Source of the DNA: Fibrobacter sp.
GTDB lineage: Bacteria > Fibrobacterota > Fibrobacteria > Fibrobacterales > Fibrobacteraceae
Assembly (NCBI GenBank): GCA_024399035.1
Contig: JAKSID010000032.1
Span: 1-32,188, forward strand
Reading direction: 5' to 3'
DNA: 32,188 nucleotides
Shown: positions 28,788 to 32,188 of the stretch, one piece after another
Position numbering within the stretch: position 1 is the stretch's first letter
Layout: each line of letters begins with the position of its first letter
Notes under the pieces: model-generated
Database searches by the model: none
The model's input: only the letters and a program-made list of their open reading frames with translations
Told to the model about the DNA's origin: nothing
Position numbers and translations under genes: made by a program

Positions 28788-31118
28788 ATGATCTTTACTG
28801 TGAAGAAGCGTGACGGCAGAGAGATGCCGTTCAACATCGAAAAGATTGCAGATGCTATTGTCAAGGCTTTCCGTGCCTCTAAGGAACTCGACGAACAAAT
28901 CAAGGCTTCTCAGAGCCAGCTTGATCTCCTCGGTGGCGAAGATGTTCTTAGCAGTACCGCTCTTAAAGTTGCAGCTTACGCTGTAGGCCGTCTGGAAGCA
29001 GAAGGCAAGACCAAGCCCGAAATTGAAGACATTCAGGATGCCGTTGAAAAGGCTCTTACCGAAGCTGGCTACGGCGACACCGCCAAGAGCTACATCCTGT
29101 ACCGTGCAGAACGTACCCGTGTTCGTGAAGTGAACACCCGCCTCATGCACACCCTCCGCGACATTACTTTCAGTTCCGCAAAGGAATCCGACCTGAAGCG
29201 TGAAAACGCAAACATCGATGGCGACACCGCCATGGGTACCATGCTCAAGTACGGTTCCGAATCTGCAAAGCATTTCTACACCATGATGATGCTTAAGCCG
29301 GAACACAGCCGTGCTCATTCCGAAGGCGATATCCATATTCATGACCTGGACTTCTACGCCCTCACCATGACCTGCTGCCAGATCGACTTGATCAAGCTTT
29401 TCAAGAACGGTTTCAATACCGGTCACGGTCATCTCCGTGAACCCAAGGACATCCGTAGCTACGCAGCCCTCGCTGCCATCGCTATTCAGTCCAACCAGAA
29501 CGATCAGCACGGTGGTCAGGCTGTTCCTAACTTTGACTACGCCATGGCCGACGGTGTTCGCATCACCTACCGCAAGGCTTACCTGAACAACATGGTGAAG
29601 GCCTTGATTCTTCTCACCGGTAAGGAAGAAGAAGAACTCCGCCCCATCGTCAAGAAGCTTCACGACGAAATGTTCGAAATGGGCATGGTTGCAACTCTCG
29701 TTCCCAACGAAAAGTTTGTCCAGACCGAAGCTCGCGAACTCTCCAAGACTTTCTCTACCGAAATCGTCATGGGTGCTCAGAAGTTTGCTGAAAAGCAGGC
29801 TTACGAAGAAACCGATAAGGCAACCTTCCAGGCAATGGAAGCCTTCGTGCACAACCTGAACTCCATGCACAGCCGCGCTGGTGCCCAGACTCCGTTCTCC
29901 AGCATCAACTATGGTATGTGCACCGATCCTGAAGCTCGTATGGTGATCCGCAACTTGCTCCTCACTACCGAAGAAGGCTTGGGCGGCGGCGAAACTGCAA
30001 TCTTCCCGATTCAGATTCTCCGCGTGAAGGCTGGCGTGAACCTGAATCCGGAAGATCCCAACTATGACTTGTTCAAGTTGGCTTGCCGCGTTTCCGCAAA
30101 GCGCTTGTTCCCCAACTTCAGCTTCATGGATGCACCGTACAATGCTCAGTACTACAAGCCGGGCCATCCCGAAACTGAAATCGCCTACATGGGCTGCCGT
30201 ACCCGCGTTATCGGTAACTCCGCTCGTCCGGAACACGAAATCACTTTCGGTCGTGGCAACCTGAGCTTCACTTCCATTAACCTTCCGCGCATCGCCCTCA
30301 AGATGAAGAGCCTGGACCTGTTCTACAAGGAACTGGACCGCATGCTGGCTCTCGTTCGCGACCAGTTGCTGGAACGTATGGAAGTCCAGAGTCGTAAGCG
30401 TGTGAAGAACTTCCCCTTCCTCATGGGTCAGGGCATTTGGATTGGTTCCGAAAAGCTGGGCTGGAACGACGAAGTTCGCGAAGTCCTGAAGGATGGTACC
30501 CTTTCTATCGGTTTCATCGGCCTTGCTGAAACCCTGGTGGCTCTCACCGGTAAGCATCACGGCGAATCTGAAACATCTCACAAGCTGGGCCAGGAAATCA
30601 TCCAGCATATGCGTGATTTCTGCGATAGCGAATCCAAGCGTCTCGGCGTGAACATCACCCTGTTCGCTACCCCGGCAGAAGGCCTTTCCGGTCGCTTCCT
30701 CCGCATGGACAAGAAGAAGTTCGGTATTATCCCGGGCGTTACCGACCGCGATTACTACACCAACTCCTTCCATGTGCCGGTGTACTACAAGATTAGCGCC
30801 TTCAAGAAGATTGAACTTGAGGCTCCGTATCATGCCCTTACCAACGCCGGTCATATTAGCTATATCGAAATGGACGGCGATCCGACCCAGAACCTGGATG
30901 CATTCGAAAAGATCGTTCGCTTCATGGCTAAGTCCGGCATCGGCTACGGCTCCATCAACCACCCGGTTGACCGTGACCCTGTCTGCGGCTACGTTGGCGT
31001 GATCAATGATGTGTGCCCCCGTTGCGGTCGTAAGGAAGGTCATTCCATCGATCCTCAGAAGATCGAGGAACTGCGCAAGAAGTTCCCGGGCATGCCTGCC
31101 TTCTTGGGCATTCGCTAA
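28788..31118 (+). CDS. nrdD: Anaerobic (class III) ribonucleotide reductase, large chain lacking the glycyl-radical domain
   Basis: This enzyme reduces ribonucleoside triphosphates to deoxy forms without oxygen. The 776-residue chain starts with an ATP-cone (VKKRDGREMPFNIEKIADAI, residues 4-23, to about 100). The catalytic barrel carries Cys196/Cys197 (MTCCQIDL) and Cys378 (NYGMCTDPE). Near the end is a zinc-type cluster, DRDPVCGYVGVINDVCPRCG, with Cys733, Cys743 and Cys746. In other NrdD proteins this is followed by the RxxGY glycyl-radical segment. Here a 25-residue tail and a TAA follow instead, and the radical segment is in the next gene. The ATG at 28788 has AGGA six bases upstream. Strong codon bias suggests high expression. 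NrdR-type control is likely. Confidence 0.95.
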   Translation: MIFTVKKRDGREMPFNIEKIADAIVKAFRASKELDEQIKASQSQLDLLGGEDVLSSTALKVAAYAVGRLEAEGKTKPEIEDIQDAVEKALTEAGYGDTAKSYILYRAERTRVREVNTRLMHTLRDITFSSAKESDLKRENANIDGDTAMGTMLKYGSESAKHFYTMMMLKPEHSRAHSEGDIHIHDLDFYALTMTCCQIDLIKLFKNGFNTGHGHLREPKDIRSYAALAAIAIQSNQNDQHGGQAVPNFDYAMADGVRITYRKAYLNNMVKALILLTGKEEEELRPIVKKLHDEMFEMGMVATLVPNEKFVQTEARELSKTFSTEIVMGAQKFAEKQAYEETDKATFQAMEAFVHNLNSMHSRAGAQTPFSSINYGMCTDPEARMVIRNLLLTTEEGLGGGETAIFPIQILRVKAGVNLNPEDPNYDLFKLACRVSAKRLFPNFSFMDAPYNAQYYKPGHPETEIAYMGCRTRVIGNSARPEHEITFGRGNLSFTSINLPRIALKMKSLDLFYKELDRMLALVRDQLLERMEVQSRKRVKNFPFLMGQGIWIGSEKLGWNDEVREVLKDGTLSIGFIGLAETLVALTGKHHGESETSHKLGQEIIQHMRDFCDSESKRLGVNITLFATPAEGLSGRFLRMDKKKFGIIPGVTDRDYYTNSFHVPVYYKISAFKKIELEAPYHALTNAGHISYIEMDGDPTQNLDAFEKIVRFMAKSGIGYGSINHPVDRDPVCGYVGVINDVCPRCGRKEGHSIDPQKIEELRKKFPGMPAFLGIR

Positions 31119-31132
31119 TCGTGTGCGAACAG

Positions 31133-31160
31133 TTGGAAAAGAATTTTTTCTCAGTATAAA
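31133..31160 (+). promoter_or_regulatory. Possible internal promoter of the glycyl-radical domain gene
   Basis: TTGGAA (31133-31138) and TATAAA (31155-31160) are 16 bases apart, in the gap between nrdD and the small gene. A start near 31167 would leave a short leader that still includes AAGGAG at 31170-31175. It would let the small protein be made independently of nrdD. Confidence 0.45.
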
Positions 31161-31181
31161 GTAAACATTAAGGAGTATGTA

Positions 31182-31340
31182 ATGTCTGATAAGGAAAAGT
31201 CCCAGTACGGCGAAGGTGTAGGCTTCGAACGTATCCGTCGCATCACTGGTTACCTGGTTGGTACAGTGGACCGTTTCAACAACGCAAAGCTTGCTGAAGT
31301 GAACGACCGCGTTAAGCACGGTTACGACAGCGAAAACTAA
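31182..31340 (+). CDS. Stand-alone glycyl-radical domain of anaerobic ribonucleotide reductase (split NrdD C-terminus)
   Basis: This 52-residue protein contains FERIRRITGYLVG followed by DRFNNAKLAEVNDRVKH, which is the conserved C-terminal glycyl-radical segment normally fused to NrdD. Gly23 in RITGY is the predicted radical residue. The first 14 residues (MSDKEKSQYGEGVG) are not from NrdD. AAGGAG lies six bases before the ATG, and a possible promoter lies upstream, so it is a real, separately translated gene. It is in the same frame as nrdD with a single TAA between, but the 21 intervening codons look non-coding in composition. It lies between nrdD and nrdG, so NrdG would activate it and it would dock on NrdD. 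It is comparable in principle to GrcA/YfiD of pyruvate formate-lyase. Confidence 0.9.
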   Translation: MSDKEKSQYGEGVGFERIRRITGYLVGTVDRFNNAKLAEVNDRVKHGYDSEN

Positions 31341-31371
31341 TTTGTTGAATAAAAAATCTGTTGACGCATAG

Positions 31372-31989
31372 ATGAACCGAGATAGCGAATTCGTAGAAGA
31401 CGTTGATCGCGAGGAAGAATTTCCTGCAGCGAAAGGCCTCGAATCTATGCGCCTGCGTATAGCGGGTGTAGAGCCGGAATCCTTTGTGGACGGCCCGGGC
31501 ATCCGCTTCTCTATTTTTACCCAGGGTTGCTCCCATCATTGTCCGGGATGTCACAATCCCCAGACCCACGATTTCAATGGCGGTCACGATATTTCCTTGG
31601 CGGAACTGCTTTCCATGATCGAGGAAAACCCTCTGCTGGATGGCGTTACCCTGAGCGGTGGCGATCCCATGTTCCAGGCGGAAGCCTTGGTGCCTCTGGC
31701 CCGCGAAATCAAGGAACGAGGTCTTAACCTGGTAATCTTTACGGGCTTTGTTTTCGAGACCATCATGGCCAACAAGGAAAGGTACCCCCACATGCTGGAA
31801 CTGCTGACCTTTGCAGATATCCTGGTGGACGGTCCTTTCATTATGGCGAAACGCTGTATGGAAATCAAGTTCCGCGGTTCCAAGAACCAGCGCTTGATTG
31901 ATGTGCAGATGAGCTTGTCCCAGGGTCGCGCCGTACTGCATCAGATCCAGCTGGATGAAATGCAGGAACATCCGGACCTGTTTGAATAG
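31372..31989 (+). CDS. nrdG: Anaerobic ribonucleotide reductase activating protein (radical SAM)
   Basis: NrdG is the radical-SAM activase that uses a [4Fe-4S] cluster and S-adenosylmethionine to form the glycyl radical. The cluster motif is CSHHCPGC (C-x3-C-x2-C). FVDGPGIRFSIFTQG precedes it, and GVTLSGGDPMFQAEAL carries the SAM-binding GGD(P) segment. The 205-residue reading from the ATG at 31372 includes an acidic N-terminal extension of about 25 residues. The ATG at 31447 (MRLRIAGVEPESF), with AAAGG ten bases upstream, matches the usual NrdG start and gives 180 residues; I cannot decide between them. It lies 31 bases after the separate radical-domain gene and ends at a strong terminator, so all three nrd genes form one unit. 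Confidence 0.93.
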   Translation: MNRDSEFVEDVDREEEFPAAKGLESMRLRIAGVEPESFVDGPGIRFSIFTQGCSHHCPGCHNPQTHDFNGGHDISLAELLSMIEENPLLDGVTLSGGDPMFQAEALVPLAREIKERGLNLVIFTGFVFETIMANKERYPHMLELLTFADILVDGPFIMAKRCMEIKFRGSKNQRLIDVQMSLSQGRAVLHQIQLDEMQEHPDLFE

Positions 31990-32010
31990 CGGGTGAGAAC
32001 TTCGCGAAAT

Positions 32011-32040
32011 AAAAAAAGCGGCCTTACGGTCGCTTTTTTT
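32011..32040 (+). terminator. Terminator of the nrd operon
   Basis: A 13-bp stem (32011-32023 with 32028-32040, one G-U) with loop TTAC is framed by seven A and seven T, so it can work on both strands. Confidence 0.9.
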
Positions 32041-32049
32041 AATCTCGAA

Positions 32050-32188
32050 TTGTCATCTCGACTAATCAGTTTGTCATCCCGGCAAATCAGGTTGTCATCT
32101 CGACTAATCAGTTTGTCATCTCGGCAAATCAGGTTGTCATCCCGGCAAACCAGGTTGTCATCCCGGCCTTGAGCCGGGATCTTTCTTA
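32050..32188. repeat. 21-bp tandem repeat array ending in a palindrome
   Basis: TTGTCATC recurs at 32050, 32071, 32092, 32113, 32134 and 32155, exactly every 21 bases. Two unit types are mixed: one with CTCGACTAATCAGT (first and third) and one with CCGGCAAA(T/C)CAGG or TCGGCAAATCAGG. The last unit changes into CCCGGCCTTGAGCCGGGAT, a palindrome of the kind found as dispersed intergenic elements in many bacteria. The array reaches the window end, so its full length is unknown. Confidence 0.9.

Noticed and set aside
28550..28813. 87-codon plus-strand frame before nrdD
   Set aside because: It covers the AT-rich regulatory zone, palindromes and NrdR-like sites, has no ribosome-binding site, and its translation is low-complexity and overlaps the nrdD start in another frame.
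31116..31118. Recoded stop (selenocysteine or pyrrolysine) in nrdD
   Set aside because: The stop is TAA, which is not used for either residue, and the following codons do not resemble coding sequence of this gene.
31119..31181. Intron or intein splitting nrdD
   Set aside because: The gap is only 63 bases, with no group I/II core, no endonuclease and no splice-like residues. The downstream piece has its own ribosome-binding site and start codon.
28776..31502. A 908-codon open frame on the minus strand opposite nrdD and nrdG
   Set aside because: It mirrors three well-supported genes and arises from their strong codon bias, which avoids stops on the opposite strand. The translation has no recognisable domain and no ribosome-binding site.
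32050..32188. CRISPR array
   Set aside because: The units are contiguous 21-bp repeats without unique spacers, and no cas gene is present.

Overview
The window looks like chromosomal DNA of a strict anaerobe of the Fibrobacter lineage (Fibrobacterota). This is an inference from gene content and style: a didermic envelope (BamD, LptF/LptG, several beta-barrel proteins), an anaerobic class III ribonucleotide reductase, a bacterial XPB helicase, a eukaryotic-type HisA, an AroK-AroB fusion, mixed use of Shine-Dalgarno sites, and tRNA genes without an encoded CCA. No integrase, transposase, phage or CRISPR gene was seen. It is mostly a housekeeping region with unusual intergenic sequence near its right end.

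Layout. 1-1087 (-): lrgA-lrgB murein hydrolase/holin-like pair, with lrgB running off the left edge. 1209-5853 (+): fmt, rsmB and two outer-membrane-type proteins in tight succession. 5861-13701 (-): a long run, in transcription order aroE, aroKB fusion, sugar-nucleotide SDR, CrtC/AttH-like lipocalin protein, eukaryotic-type hisA, group 4 glycosyltransferase, mutY. 13818-15608 (+): XPB-type helicase, a shared hairpin terminator, then tRNA-Thr(CGU) on the minus strand. 15850-16693 (+): a membrane-anchored TPR protein (YfgM-like) and a structured RNA candidate ending in a terminator. 16748-20376 (-): bamD, a barrel protein and a PHP-domain protein. 20442-24805 (+): lptF, lptG and a GAF/GGDEF protein. 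24863-27846 (+): a sodium/solute symporter, then a two-domain SIMPL protein followed by the broken tail of a second copy. 28061-28133 (+): tRNA-Gly(GCC). 28172-28787: about 600 bases without a gene, holding a hairpin cluster, two repeats that copy the tRNA-Gly 3' end, and an AT-rich regulatory zone with NrdR-box-like sites. 28788-31989 (+): nrdD, a separate 52-residue glycyl-radical domain gene, and nrdG. 32050-32188: an array of 21-bp repeats that runs off the right edge.

The most striking feature is the split class III ribonucleotide reductase. The large NrdD chain has the ATP-cone, both active-site cysteines and a cysteine cluster, but ends before the glycyl-radical segment. That segment (RITGY) lies in its own small gene, with a strong ribosome-binding site and a possible promoter of its own, between nrdD and the activase gene nrdG. 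The natural reading is a three-part enzyme in which a detachable radical domain is activated by NrdG and docks on NrdD, analogous to the spare radical domain GrcA/YfiD of pyruvate formate-lyase. I cannot tell from the sequence alone whether this arrangement has already been described.
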